In this document: piece after piece, positions 35,681 to 45,695 of the stretch
How positions within the stretch are numbered: position 1 is the first letter of the stretch
Layout: the number at the start of each line of letters is the position of its first letter
Assembly: GCA_028277395.1 (NCBI GenBank)
Contig: JANQGJ010000060.1
Location: 1 to 64,000, forward strand
Origin: Bacteroidales bacterium
GTDB taxonomy: Bacteria; Bacteroidota; Bacteroidia; Bacteroidales; F082
DNA: 64,000 nt
Reading direction: 5' to 3'
The notes under the pieces: generated by a model
What the model saw: the letters and a program-made list of their open reading frames with translations, nothing else
The model's database searches: none
Told to the model about the DNA's origin: nothing
Made by a program: the position numbers and the translations under genes

Positions 35681-36445
35681 TTATATTTCCTTTATTGAGT
35701 TCCTGGGTAGCCATCCAATACTACCATTTCTAATTTTTATTTCAACCCAGTTATCAATTCTGTCAATTATTTTAACTTTTGTTCCTTCATGTATTACAAA
35801 AAGGTCAACAGCGTTTTGTGTGGGTGAGCTTTTTACCGTGATAGAAGGAGTAAAAACAATGCCTTCATTATTATCTATACTGTGAAGGTATTTTTGATAA
35901 GCCAGTGATGTTGTGGTTATAGTGAATAATAAAAGTAATACTGCTAAATAGAAAGATAATTTTCTGTTTCGTCTGCTGCTTGAAAGAATAAACATTCCAA
36001 CAGAAACTACAAATAATGAAGTAACTATTAATGATAATATTGCCCATGTATTAGCGTCCATCATATTATAGAAAAAATTCCACCAGTTTTCATAAAATAA
36101 TACTGGAACTTTCTCAATTTTATCGACGATCATGCTGTTAGCAATGCTTAAATTGTAATTGATGTTATCATCATTGGGTAATAGCTTCTTTGCTTTTTCG
36201 AAAAATAATATGGCTGAAGCAATATCATTATTTTTGTAATAGGCATTTCCTATATTATAATAAAGTTCGCCCGATTCATAGCCAAGATCAAGAATATTCT
36301 GATATGTTATTAATGCAGAGTCGTATAAGCCCTGATTGTATTCATTGTTAGCTTTAACTACAAGAGAATCTAAGTTAACTCCAAATACATTTACAACTGC
36401 TAAATGAAGTATACCTATTATTGTGTATTTTATGTACTTAGTCAT
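35681..36445 (-). CDS. batE: BatE, TPR and SH3 domain protein
   Basis: A 254-residue membrane protein. N-terminal TPR units at about 25-105 (ANNEYNQGLYDSALITYQNIL, YYNIGNAYYKNNDIASAILFFEKA), two membrane helices around 125-180, and a C-terminal SH3-like domain (TVKSSPTQNAVDLFVIHEGTKVKIIDRIDNW). It is the last member of the Bat operon, 7 bp after batD. Bat proteins were named for aerotolerance in Bacteroides; the exact function is unresolved. Confidence 0.92.
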   Translation of the reverse strand: MTKYIKYTIIGILHLAVVNVFGVNLDSLVVKANNEYNQGLYDSALITYQNILDLGYESGELYYNIGNAYYKNNDIASAILFFEKAKKLLPNDDNINYNLSIANSMIVDKIEKVPVLFYENWWNFFYNMMDANTWAILSLIVTSLFVVSVGMFILSSSRRNRKLSFYLAVLLLLFTITTTSLAYQKYLHSIDNNEGIVFTPSITVKSSPTQNAVDLFVIHEGTKVKIIDRIDNWVEIKIRNGSIGWLPRNSIKEI

Positions 36446-36452
36446 CTCAAAT

Positions 36453-38303
36453 TTATTTTAAAGCTTTTTCTGCTCTCATTATTGCTTCAACAGACTCATT
36501 GTAAATGCTTTCCATTTTATTGCTTGAGTCTCCCGGAGCAAATCTTGCAAACTCAATATTGTTTAGAGTATTAATAAAGCTATCTGTAACAACTTCGTCA
36601 ACTCCCTTATTATTTAACATCTCAGCCACAGTTTCCATCGAGAGTTCTGATTGTTTTAATCCGAATTTATCAGCAATATAACCCCAAATAGCTAAAGCGA
36701 TTTCATCATAGTACATTTTATCATTGCCTTCAGTTTTATATTTTTCAGCAACTCTCAGACGTGATTTTGCAACTTTGTTAGCTTTCCTGGTCTTCAATAA
36801 CCCAACATTCGACCTCCTTTTTTCAAAGCGTTTAAAGATTATAATAATTACAATCATTACTATCACGGGAATGAGCAACAGGGTAAAATATGTATTTGAC
36901 AGAAATAGCAGATTACCTTTTTCCATGAATTTAAAGGGAAGAAGTTTTATATGCTGTATATCCTGTCCTATGAACCTTATATCTTCCTGTGCCGAAGAAC
37001 TATATGAAACCCCTGATGACGAAATATTTCCCTTTTCAACATGAATGTTATATTCGTCGGAAGTGACAGTGTGATACTTCTTGTCAACCGGGTTGAAATA
37101 ACTTAGTGATACCGGTTTAATAACAAAATCACCACCATTGCGTGGTATTGCCAGGTATTCAAATTTCTTCTTTCCTGAAATACCAGAATTATTCGTTTTA
37201 ATGTTGTTTATTACTTTAGGGTCAAAGCTTTCGAAATCAGTAGGAAATCTTACATCCGGGATTTTGATTAGCTCAAGGTTTCCTTTGCCGGAAATCGTGT
37301 AAGTAACTGTTAACGCATCGTTTGCTTTTAATTGTGTTCTGTCAATTCTGCTGCTTAACCTGAAATCACCTACAGCCCCGTTAAAATCTTTTGGTTTGTT
37401 CAACTGAGGTAATGGTTCTACGTTTATGGTTATTGGATTCGATTTTATGACGGTATTTATATTTTTTACATTTCTATTAAAGAAAGGATCATTAAAGAAG
37501 TCTTCAAATGGATCATGACTCCGTTTTCGTTTGTTTTGAACCCTGAGTTGAACAGTACACTCCATTTCAGTCGGTTCGATTACCAGTTTTCCGGTTTTTT
37601 GAGGGAAAATCGCGAATTTGTTAATCACTGCGACAATGTATTCTTCACCATTTATAATTTCAGTCTTTTGATCATAATGTTGTCGGTTTTCATCCAACAA
37701 ACTTTTTGACCAGAAACCCTGAAATGAAGATAGTTTTTTTACCATCAGGTTGGAAACCGGAACCTTTGTGAATATCTTATAGGTAAGAATCACCTGTTGT
37801 CCCAAATAAGGTTTTGTAGTGCTAACGGTTGCTTTTATGTAAACATCATCATCCTGAAGTATTCCGGAATCTCTGCTGTTGGATTTACCACCTGAAGATG
37901 TTCCCTGTTGATTACCGGAGCCTGCAACAACTTTTATTTTAATTGAATTGGATTTAACACTTGTTCCATCAACTGATGCAGTGGCTGGAGAAATAACAAC
38001 CTCTCCTTCTTTTGTTGCCTGAACAACATAAGTGTAGGAAAGTGAGTATGATTGCGACATTTTACCATTTACATACTGAATGCTTGAATTTGTAGATGTT
38101 GAGGGTCCTGATAATATGTTAAGACTTCCAAAGTCTGGTGATTGAAAACTATTGGCGTTTTGGTTTATTTCATAGATAACCCTAAACCTTTCTCCAACCT
38201 GTACAACTTGTTTGGCACTACCTTTAAAACGTATTTGATCATTTGCCAGACTGTAAAAGCCTGATAACAAAAATATTGACGCTATTATTATCCTGTTAAT
38301 CAT
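36453..38303 (-). CDS. batD: BatD, oxygen tolerance protein
   Basis: A 616-residue exported membrane protein. Signal peptide 1-20, then immunoglobulin-like periplasmic domains (IRFKGSAKQVVQVGERFRVIYEI is the family start) and a C-terminal single membrane helix near 478-498 followed by a cytoplasmic tail (QSELSMETVAEML). It belongs to the BatD/DUF4179-type oxygen tolerance family and lies between batC and batE. It probably scaffolds the Bat complex; that is inference. Confidence 0.93.
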   Translation of the reverse strand: MINRIIIASIFLLSGFYSLANDQIRFKGSAKQVVQVGERFRVIYEINQNANSFQSPDFGSLNILSGPSTSTNSSIQYVNGKMSQSYSLSYTYVVQATKEGEVVISPATASVDGTSVKSNSIKIKVVAGSGNQQGTSSGGKSNSRDSGILQDDDVYIKATVSTTKPYLGQQVILTYKIFTKVPVSNLMVKKLSSFQGFWSKSLLDENRQHYDQKTEIINGEEYIVAVINKFAIFPQKTGKLVIEPTEMECTVQLRVQNKRKRSHDPFEDFFNDPFFNRNVKNINTVIKSNPITINVEPLPQLNKPKDFNGAVGDFRLSSRIDRTQLKANDALTVTYTISGKGNLELIKIPDVRFPTDFESFDPKVINNIKTNNSGISGKKKFEYLAIPRNGGDFVIKPVSLSYFNPVDKKYHTVTSDEYNIHVEKGNISSSGVSYSSSAQEDIRFIGQDIQHIKLLPFKFMEKGNLLFLSNTYFTLLLIPVIVMIVIIIIFKRFEKRRSNVGLLKTRKANKVAKSRLRVAEKYKTEGNDKMYYDEIALAIWGYIADKFGLKQSELSMETVAEMLNNKGVDEVVTDSFINTLNNIEFARFAPGDSSNKMESIYNESVEAIMRAEKALK

Positions 38304-38426
38304 TTATTATTTCAACGTTTCTTCAGAATTTTATCCTGACATTAACTATCAAAAAATATTCCATCATTTGATATGTCAGTAGGTTTACCATATTTAATAC
38401 TATTTCTGTCACAAAGTCCTGTTTAG

Positions 38427-39227
38427 TTACCAGTCAATATCACTTTTTTTACCTTTTACTGCTTTAGCCTTTTGTTTCTGTAGTTTTTGTAATGTTTTTT
38501 TCTCATCATTCATCAGGGCATCCAGCATTTTTTGAGCATCCTGCTTTGAAATTTGCTGAGGTTGTTTTTGTTGCTGATTCTCTTTCTTCTGATCTCCTTT
38601 GTTCTGTTCCTGCTTATTCTTCTGATCCTGGTCTTTTTGTTCCTGATCCTGTTGCTGCTGATCCTTTTTATCCTGGTCTTTATTGTCTTTGTTTTCGTTC
38701 TCTTTATCCCGCTGATCTTTGTTTTGCTGATCCTCCTGGTCCTTATTTTCCTGATCCTGTTGCTGATCCTGATTTTGTTGCTGTTGTTGCTGTTCTTTCA
38801 GCTTTTTCCTTGCATATTCAAGGTTGTATTTTGCATCATCATTTCGGGGGTTCAATCGTAAAGAATTCTTGAAAGCCTCAATACTTTCCTGGTATTTATT
38901 CTCCTTCATCATTGTATTACCCAGATTGTAATATGCATCAGACTTTTCAGCGGGAGATGTATTTCTTTCAATTATTTCAGAAAACAGTTTAGCAGATTCT
39001 TCATAGTTTTCCTGTTCATACATAGCATCACCAAGATTAAAAGTACCTTTGGCATAGCCGGGTTTTTCCATCAATGCCTTCCGATATTCTTTTTCAGCAT
39101 CCTGAAAATTTCCTTCAGCGAATTCATTATTCCCCCGGCGAACTCTTTTTTTCTCGCTTTGGGAGAACAATGATAATGTGCTAAATGCAACTATCAGGAG
39201 TAATATTGTAATACGCATAGTTATCAT
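38427..39227 (-). CDS. batC: BatC, TPR protein with a Gln/Asp/Lys-rich linker
   Basis: A 266-residue protein. The ATG at 39227 is chosen, immediately after the batB stop (TAA-A-ATG); a longer frame would overlap batB by 20 bp. Signal peptide 1-22. TPR units follow from about 27 to 145 (RRGNNEFAEGNFQDAEKEYRKALMEK etc.). Residues about 146-225 consist almost only of Gln, Asp, Lys, Asn and Glu, an unusual low-complexity region. The tail ends SDIDW. Part of the Bat operon. Confidence 0.9.
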   Translation of the reverse strand: MITMRITILLLIVAFSTLSLFSQSEKKRVRRGNNEFAEGNFQDAEKEYRKALMEKPGYAKGTFNLGDAMYEQENYEESAKLFSEIIERNTSPAEKSDAYYNLGNTMMKENKYQESIEAFKNSLRLNPRNDDAKYNLEYARKKLKEQQQQQQNQDQQQDQENKDQEDQQNKDQRDKENENKDNKDQDKKDQQQQDQEQKDQDQKNKQEQNKGDQKKENQQQKQPQQISKQDAQKMLDALMNDEKKTLQKLQKQKAKAVKGKKSDIDW

Positions 39228-39228
39228 T

Positions 39229-40260
39229 TTATTTACCGAAAAAATCAAATTTCTTTAACCACCTTGTTTTCCTGTCTGCTGTTAATAACTCTAAAATCAG
39301 GAGAACTATTGTAATACCGATAAAAATTTGAAACCTGTCTTCATAATCTGTGAATTGTCTGGTTTCAATTTCCTTTTTATCAATGGCATTAATATCATCA
39401 AATATTCGCTTAAGTCCGGTACTGGCATTATTTGCCCTTGCATAGGCGCCTCCACCGGCAGCGGCGATCTGACGAAGCATATCCTCATTAAGTTTGGTTA
39501 TTACAGTAGTATTTTTTTTGTCCTTTTTATAACCTGTTTGAGAGCCATATTTATTATAGATCGGGATAGGTGCACCTTCGGGTAATCCCATACCAATCGT
39601 AAATACATTAATTCCAAGTTCATGTGCCATTTTTGCTGCTCCAAGTGCATCATCTTCATGATTCTCACCATCAGTTATAACAATAATAGCTTTATTATGA
39701 TCTGTATCTCCAAAACTCTCGGTAGCCATTTCAATAGCTTCTCCAATGGCTGTTCCCTGTGTAGGGACTATCTTTGTGTCAACGGCTGATAAAAAAAGCT
39801 TTGCTGCAGAATAGTCAGTTGTTAATGGTAGCTGTTTGTACGCATTACCTGCAAATATTATTATACCTACTCTATCTCCCTGCAGTTTATCTACCAATGT
39901 TGCTATTGCAAGTTTCGATCTTTCAAGCCTGTTTGGTTTAATGTCTTCTGCCAGCATTGAATTTGATACATCAAGAACAAGATACAGATCGATACCTTCT
40001 CTTTTCACTTTCTCCAGTTTAGAACCTATTTGTGGGTCAGTTATTCCTATAACAAGGGTTATAGTTGCCAGTATCACAATTACGAACTTTAAGGCAGGTT
40101 TTGATGATGAAACTTCAGGCATCAGACCTGCAATTACATTGGTATCCCCAAACCGGTTTCGTGATTTTTTGTACCACAAACGGAATATGAAATAAACCAT
40201 GGTAAATACAATCAGTACGGTTAGCAATATGAAATATTCAGTATGTGCAAATTTTATCAT
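39229..40260 (-). CDS. batB: BatB, von Willebrand factor A domain membrane protein
   Basis: A 343-residue protein with N-terminal membrane helices, a von Willebrand A domain (about 85-290) with MIDAS motif LVLDVSNSMLAED (D-x-S-x-S), and a C-terminal helix. The second MIDAS parts, ...TDYSAAKLF and VITDGENHEDD, are present. It lies 37 bp after batA and is followed by batC. Confidence 0.94.
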   Translation of the reverse strand: MIKFAHTEYFILLTVLIVFTMVYFIFRLWYKKSRNRFGDTNVIAGLMPEVSSSKPALKFVIVILATITLVIGITDPQIGSKLEKVKREGIDLYLVLDVSNSMLAEDIKPNRLERSKLAIATLVDKLQGDRVGIIIFAGNAYKQLPLTTDYSAAKLFLSAVDTKIVPTQGTAIGEAIEMATESFGDTDHNKAIIVITDGENHEDDALGAAKMAHELGINVFTIGMGLPEGAPIPIYNKYGSQTGYKKDKKNTTVITKLNEDMLRQIAAAGGGAYARANNASTGLKRIFDDINAIDKKEIETRQFTDYEDRFQIFIGITIVLLILELLTADRKTRWLKKFDFFGK

Positions 40261-40297
40261 TTTAAATGTATTTTATCTACATCTCTAAGTAATGTTG

Positions 40298-41293
40298 CTA
40301 AGGAAATTTTCTGAAAACCAAATACCTAAGTAATATTTCCAAAACAAATAGAGTAAATGCCCAAAGTGCAAACGGTAAATACCCCTCATGTTTTTTTCGA
40401 AATTCCTGAACATCGATCTTAGACTTTTCCAGATTATCAATTTCCTTGTAGATTTCTCTTAGTTTTTTGTTATTATCAGCCCTGAAGTACCTGCCACCAG
40501 TCATTCCTGCAATGGTTTCCAGTAATTCTTCATCTATTTGCACTTCCATTTGCTGCAGTTGGACCCCAAACGGTGTCTGAACCGGATATGGCGCAGTTCC
40601 CTTAGTTCCAATTCCAATTGTATAGACCCTTATACCAAACATTTTTGCCATTTCTGCAGCAGAAACAGGATCTACCGATCCGGAATTGTTAACACCATCT
40701 GTTATTAATATTATAACTTTTGATATTGCTTCAGAATTTTGAAGTCTGCTAACTGCGGTAGCCAAACCATCGCCAATTGCAGTACCGTCTTCGATCATAC
40801 CACTCTTAACCTCGTTAAAAATATTGGCAATCATTGTATGATCGGTAGTAAGAGGAACCTGTGTAAATGCTTCTCCGCTAAAAATAACCAAACCAACACG
40901 GTCATTTGGCCTTTTTGCAATGAACTCTCCTGCAACTTCTTTGGCTGCTTCCAGGCGATCAGGTTTAAAATCTCTTGCAAGCATACTTCCTGATACATCA
41001 ATAGACATAACAATGTCAATGCCTTCAATATGTACATTCTGTTTGGTTGAAACTGATTGTGGCCTGGCAAATGCAATTATTAACAATACTATAGCCAGTA
41101 ATCTTAGGATGAACAAACTATGCATTAACCATATTTTCGGACTTTTCGTCATTCCGGCAAAAACATTTAGTCCGGAATAAGTAATTTCCGGAGAATTCCG
41201 ACTGTTTTTGAACCAGTACCAGACAACAAGTAATGGTATTACCAGTAAGAGGTAAAAATATTCCGGATTTGCCCAATTATCAATATTCAACAT
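40298..41293 (-). CDS. batA: BatA, von Willebrand factor A domain membrane protein
   Basis: A 331-residue protein with two N-terminal helices, a VWA domain with MIDAS motif MSIDVSGSMLARD and ILITDGVNNSG, and a C-terminal helix. Its start immediately follows the stop of the preceding gene (TAA then ATG). Part of the Bat operon. Confidence 0.95.
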   Translation of the reverse strand: MLNIDNWANPEYFYLLLVIPLLVVWYWFKNSRNSPEITYSGLNVFAGMTKSPKIWLMHSLFILRLLAIVLLIIAFARPQSVSTKQNVHIEGIDIVMSIDVSGSMLARDFKPDRLEAAKEVAGEFIAKRPNDRVGLVIFSGEAFTQVPLTTDHTMIANIFNEVKSGMIEDGTAIGDGLATAVSRLQNSEAISKVIILITDGVNNSGSVDPVSAAEMAKMFGIRVYTIGIGTKGTAPYPVQTPFGVQLQQMEVQIDEELLETIAGMTGGRYFRADNNKKLREIYKEIDNLEKSKIDVQEFRKKHEGYLPFALWAFTLFVLEILLRYLVFRKFP

Positions 41294-42274
41294 TTACTGA
41301 TTCTCCTTTTGATTATCGTCAACATTAATTGATTCAACAGATTGTACTTCAACTTTTTTTGTTTCATTAACAAAATCAATACAGTGTGTAAGTCCAAGAT
41401 CATTTTCCAGTGCTGTTGGAACAGCTTTTGCAAACTTTACCATATCTGATAACTCTAAAACATTTTCGAGTTTTTCCATAGCTTCATCATTGATATCATA
41501 ATTATTTAGCTCTGTAATTATCTCAAAACTCGTTTTTTCAAGTGCATCATAATCGTAACGGTTTACAATATACTCTCTGATGATATTTGTTAATTCTGTG
41601 TAATACTTCTTTAGTTTTCCCGATTGCCACAATTTTGCCAATCTTAATTCTTCCAGCTTATTGATTGCTATCACATGCGATGGAAGCGCCGGTTTGGATT
41701 TCTTTGCAAAAACAGGTTGTTTATTTTTCCTTTTTCTAAGGTAAATTAACAATAGAGTGATCAAAATAACTCCAGCCGTTATAACTACTATCCATGGAAG
41801 TACTTCGATAAATGTATATGGTTCCTTTATGGGGCCAATAATTGGTTTAAAAGCCTGAGTTGTATCAACCTCTGGTACGTAAACCTGAAGAAACAATACT
41901 CCTGTAGACAGGACATTAAATGACGTATCACCCTGAAAACCAAACTTGAAATCCATAGCCGGAATTTCAAAATAGCCTGAGTCAAAAGAAGTAATAATTA
42001 ACTGTTGTTGAAAGGATATCTTGCTATTAGTTACCGTTGTATCAATATTACTTCTGGCTAATACCTCAATATTTGAGGTAAGAGTATCAACTATTAAAGG
42101 CCATTCTACTACTGAGTTGTCAGGAACTGTTATTCCCAGTTTAAAAACAACCTGATCTCCAATCATAATTGCATTAGAATCTAACGATGACCATGCACCT
42201 GATTGCTGTGCACTGATATTTTGTGCAACAAAAACTGCAATTAGAATAGTAATATGTGAAACCAGTCTTTTCAT
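41294..42274 (-). CDS. Bat operon membrane protein (BatF-like, between DUF58 protein and BatA)
   Basis: A 326-residue protein with a signal peptide (start at 42274 taken, MKRLVSHITILIAVFVAQNI), an extracytoplasmic part up to about 155, one membrane helix (about 160-182) and a cytoplasmic C-terminal region with LKKYYTELTNIIREYIVNRYDYDALEKTSFEI. This layout equals proteins found at this place in Bat operons and resembles DUF4381-like regions. It is adjacent to the DUF58 gene and touches batA. Confidence 0.8.
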   Translation of the reverse strand: MKRLVSHITILIAVFVAQNISAQQSGAWSSLDSNAIMIGDQVVFKLGITVPDNSVVEWPLIVDTLTSNIEVLARSNIDTTVTNSKISFQQQLIITSFDSGYFEIPAMDFKFGFQGDTSFNVLSTGVLFLQVYVPEVDTTQAFKPIIGPIKEPYTFIEVLPWIVVITAGVILITLLLIYLRKRKNKQPVFAKKSKPALPSHVIAINKLEELRLAKLWQSGKLKKYYTELTNIIREYIVNRYDYDALEKTSFEIITELNNYDINDEAMEKLENVLELSDMVKFAKAVPTALENDLGLTHCIDFVNETKKVEVQSVESINVDDNQKENQ

Positions 42275-42291
42275 TTTATCAATCACCCAAT

Positions 42292-43167
42292 TTATTTCCT
42301 TGATTCCCTTTTCTTGAAAAGATTCATAAGGGGTTTTACATAATCCCTGCCTGTATAAACCTTTGCCATATCAACACCAAATCTTCCAAACAGATTGTCA
42401 AGATAATCCATCTTTGCCCTTACCTCATTTGCATAATGTCTTCTGATTGCTGCATTTGAAGTGTCAATCCATTTTGTGATCCCTGTTTCAGCATCCAGCA
42501 TCTGAACAAGCCCTACATTGGGTAATTCTGTCTCCCTCTCGTCAGTAACCCTTATGGCAATAAGGTCGTGTTTGTAGTTGGCTATCTGAACTGCTTTCTC
42601 AAACCCGATGTCCATAAAATCGGATATTAAAAATGCAGTAGATTTCTTCTTTATAACATTTGACAAATATCTCAATGCTTCTGATATATTGGTGCCCTGA
42701 TTCTCAGCTTTGAAATCGATGAGTTCACGAATTATCCTGAGAATATGTGTAGTTCCTTTTTTTGGAGGTATGAATTTTTCAATTTTATCACTGAAGAATA
42801 TCACCCCTACCTTATCGTTGTTTTGAATGGCAGAGAACGAGAGTATTGCAGCAATTTCAGTAACAACTTCCTGTTTCAACTGTTTATTTGTACCAAAATT
42901 GTTTGAGCCTGACACATCAATTATTAACATTACGGTTAACTCCCTTTCTTCTTCAAAGATCTTCACGTAAGGGTTGTTGAATCTGGCAGTTACATTCCAG
43001 TCAATATTTCTAATATCGTCACCGAACTGGTATTCTCTTACTTCACTAAATGCCATACCTCTTCCCTTAAATACACTATGGTATTCACCTGAAAAGATTT
43101 GATTTGACAGTCCCCGTGTCTTTATCTCAATCTTTCGTACCTTTTTAAATATCTCCTGTGCGTCCAA
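42292..43167 (-). CDS. DUF58 domain protein (VWA-like), Bat operon
   Basis: A 291-residue cytoplasmic protein. The FSGEYHSVFKGRGMAFSEVREYQFGDDIRNIDWNVTAR region is the DUF58 signature and a VWA-like fold with MLIIDVSGS follows. In MoxR-type systems it partners the AAA ATPase. It lies 17 bp from the next gene (42274) and 32 bp after moxR. Confidence 0.94.
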   Translation of the reverse strand: MDAQEIFKKVRKIEIKTRGLSNQIFSGEYHSVFKGRGMAFSEVREYQFGDDIRNIDWNVTARFNNPYVKIFEEERELTVMLIIDVSGSNNFGTNKQLKQEVVTEIAAILSFSAIQNNDKVGVIFFSDKIEKFIPPKKGTTHILRIIRELIDFKAENQGTNISEALRYLSNVIKKKSTAFLISDFMDIGFEKAVQIANYKHDLIAIRVTDERETELPNVGLVQMLDAETGITKWIDTSNAAIRRHYANEVRAKMDYLDNLFGRFGVDMAKVYTGRDYVKPLMNLFKKRESRK

Positions 43168-43199
43168 GTTATAAAGGATTAGATTTGGAAAAAAGTTCT

Positions 43200-44192
43200 T
43201 TACGGTACTTCAACAGCATTCAGGATCTCATTGATAATGTCTTCGGAAGTAATATTTTCAGCTTCAGCTTCATAGGTTAGTCCAATCCTGTGTCTCATAA
43301 CATCATGAGCAATTGCTCTTACATCCTCCGGAATAACATATCCTCTTTTTCTTAGAAAAGCTAATGCTTTTGCAGCAAGTGCCAGGTTTATACTTGCCCT
43401 TGGAGATGCACCATATTGGATCATTCCTGAAAAACTACTTAGTTTGTAGTCATTTGGATAGCGTGAAGCAAAAACAATATCAGTAATATAATTCTCAATT
43501 TTCTCATCAAGATAAACTTCACGAACAATTTCTCTGGCTTTGAGAATGTCAGAAGACTTTAAAATTGTATTCGTAAAGGATTGAGTATTTGTAATGTTTT
43601 GTCTTAAAATTATTTTCTCTTCCTCTTTCTTGGGATAGTTTATTACAACTTTTAACATGAACCTGTCAACCTGAGCTTCAGGCAGGGGATAGGTACCTTC
43701 CTGTTCAATAGGATTTTGTGTTGCCATTACCAAAAATGGTTCTTCCAGCTTAAACGTACTTTCCCCAATTGTTACCTGCCTTTCCTGCATAGCCTCAAGC
43801 AATGCACTTTGAACTTTCGCCGGTGATCTGTTAATCTCATCTGCTAGTATAAAGTTCGCAAATATTGGCCCTTTTTTTACAGTAAATTCTTCCTTTTTCT
43901 GACTATAAATCAATGTTCCAAGTAAATCGGCAGGAAGCAGGTCAGGAGTAAACTGAATTCGGCTAAACTTTGCGTCGATTATATTAGCAAGTGAATTTAT
44001 GGCTAATGTTTTTGCAAGACCCGGTACACCTTCAAGCAGGATATGACCATTCGCTAATAAGCCTATCAAAAGTCTCTCAGTCATGTGTTTCTGACCGATT
44101 ATTACCTTATCCATTTCAAGGTGAATAAGATCAGCAAACTGACTCTCACGTTGAATTTTCTCGTTTAATTCCCTAATATTTGTTTCAAGCAT
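43200..44192 (-). CDS. moxR: MoxR family AAA ATPase
   Basis: A 330-residue AAA+ ATPase. The Walker A is GVPGLAKT, the MoxR variant, with Walker B LADEINRS and sensor motifs ATQNPIEQEGTYPLPEAQ and DRFMLK. First gene of the Bat operon; MoxR and DUF58/VWA proteins act as a chaperone-type pair. A promoter-like box lies just upstream. Confidence 0.95.
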   Translation of the reverse strand: MLETNIRELNEKIQRESQFADLIHLEMDKVIIGQKHMTERLLIGLLANGHILLEGVPGLAKTLAINSLANIIDAKFSRIQFTPDLLPADLLGTLIYSQKKEEFTVKKGPIFANFILADEINRSPAKVQSALLEAMQERQVTIGESTFKLEEPFLVMATQNPIEQEGTYPLPEAQVDRFMLKVVINYPKKEEEKIILRQNITNTQSFTNTILKSSDILKAREIVREVYLDEKIENYITDIVFASRYPNDYKLSSFSGMIQYGASPRASINLALAAKALAFLRKRGYVIPEDVRAIAHDVMRHRIGLTYEAEAENITSEDIINEILNAVEVP

Positions 44193-44215
44193 TTTGAATG
44201 AAATTATGTACGTTA

Positions 44216-44223
44216 CAAAAATA
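44216..44223 (-). promoter_or_regulatory. Probable -7 box of the moxR-bat operon
   Basis: On the minus strand TATTTTTG (complement of 44216-44223) fits TAnnTTTG and lies 23 bp before the moxR ATG. No clear -33 element seen. Confidence 0.4.
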
Positions 44224-44384
44224 TAAAATTGGATTTTTTACTCGTGTTAATAATTGTTAAACACTGTCGTTCAACTGTCTGTTTACTTACATTTTGAGTA
44301 GAATTTATAAGCTAATTATTGTTACCTCTAAATTGTAATCATATCAACATTTTAATGTAAAACCCTGTGTGTACTAAAAACAGA

Positions 44385-45608
44385 TTATCTGAAAGCTGCT
44401 AACAGTAATTCCAGGTCCCTTGATGGTAATCCAAACAGCTCACCAATATGATTGTTAGTGAGAGTGCCACTATAGATGTAGACACCTTTTTGAAATCCCA
44501 GATCATTCTTAAGCATTTGTTCTATGCCACCATAATCTGAAATCCGCATGAGCATAGGTGTAATTATATTGCTGATTGAATGTGAGGCAGTATTTGGAAC
44601 ACATGAGGCAACGTTTGGAACACAATAATGTGTTATACCATGAACTTTATAGGTTGGGTTGCTGTGAGTAGTTATTTTTGAGGTTTCAAAACACCCTCCC
44701 TGATCAATGCTGACATCAATAATAACAGATCCGGGTTCCATTAGTTTTATCATGTCCTCAGTAATTACACAGGGTGAGATACCAAGACTAGTGAATTTTG
44801 CAGATATTACAACATCTGCCTGCTGCAATGCCTGTTTTAGAGATGCAGGATCAAGTGTTGATGTTGGAATACTATGACCCAATCTGTTTTGAATAGATCG
44901 CAATTTATAAATCGAGTTGTCAAAGATCTTTACCGAAGCACCCATTCCCAATGCAGTCCTTGCTGCGTATTCAGATACTGTTCCCGAGCCTATAATCACT
45001 ACCTGTGACGGGCTTATTCCCGGAAACCCACCAAGTAACTTGCCTTTTCCCGAATCTGTACTTCTAAGGTATTGAGATGCAAGAAGAACCGAAGTGTTTC
45101 CAACAATCTCACTAATTGACTTCATAACAGGCAATGCTCCGGACTTATCCTGGATGTACTCCCAGGCAATAGCAGTTGACTTTTGAGACATTAGCCTCGT
45201 GAAAAATGATTTTCTTGAATTTGGCAGGAATAATGATGATAATAATACCCTGTGTTTTCCAATCATCTCAAGTTCGCTCTCAGTTGGTGGCGCAACCTTT
45301 AAAATTATATCACTTTTAAATGCTTCTTCTGCTGAACTAACTATATTGGCACCAACTTTTGCGTAATCTTCGTTACTGAAGTTTGAACCTACACCTGCAC
45401 CATCTTCTATTAGAACTTTGTGATTATTTTCAATCAATAACTCAACTGCCTCCGGGACAAGTGAAATCCGGTTTTCATTTTTTGATGGTTCATTTGGAAT
45501 ACCAATCGAAAATCTGCTTTTTTTAGGTATTGATTCCAATACTTCTTCCTGAGGCATCAATTGCTCAACATCTGACAACTTTAGAAATCCCTTGCTTTTT
45601 TCATTCAT
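44385..45608 (-). CDS. ald: Alanine dehydrogenase / transhydrogenase-family protein
   Basis: A 407-residue Rossmann-fold protein of the alanine dehydrogenase/PNT family, converting L-alanine and pyruvate with NAD. Motifs: GIPNEPSKNENRISLVPEAV near 34-54, GSGTVSEYAARTALGMGA for NAD binding, and HYCVPNVASCVPNTAS near the end. The N-terminal 30 residues are an extension. It is the third gene after porX and tsaE, 87 bp after tsaE, a known Bacteroidota order. Whether the enzyme is active with alanine is inferred. Confidence 0.88.
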   Translation of the reverse strand: MNEKSKGFLKLSDVEQLMPQEEVLESIPKKSRFSIGIPNEPSKNENRISLVPEAVELLIENNHKVLIEDGAGVGSNFSNEDYAKVGANIVSSAEEAFKSDIILKVAPPTESELEMIGKHRVLLSSLFLPNSRKSFFTRLMSQKSTAIAWEYIQDKSGALPVMKSISEIVGNTSVLLASQYLRSTDSGKGKLLGGFPGISPSQVVIIGSGTVSEYAARTALGMGASVKIFDNSIYKLRSIQNRLGHSIPTSTLDPASLKQALQQADVVISAKFTSLGISPCVITEDMIKLMEPGSVIIDVSIDQGGCFETSKITTHSNPTYKVHGITHYCVPNVASCVPNTASHSISNIITPMLMRISDYGGIEQMLKNDLGFQKGVYIYSGTLTNNHIGELFGLPSRDLELLLAAFR

Positions 45609-45695
45609 AGATATAATCCCAAATAACTATATTGACTGAAGGAGTTATGCTGGTTGTATAAATTACTTAAGTTAGATTTCCATAGATAAATGAAC

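Noticed and set aside
38492..38872. Leu/Ile-rich frames on the plus strand opposite batC
   Set aside because: They are complements of the Gln/Asp/Lys-rich batC linker, whose composition produces a hydrophobic-looking mirror frame.
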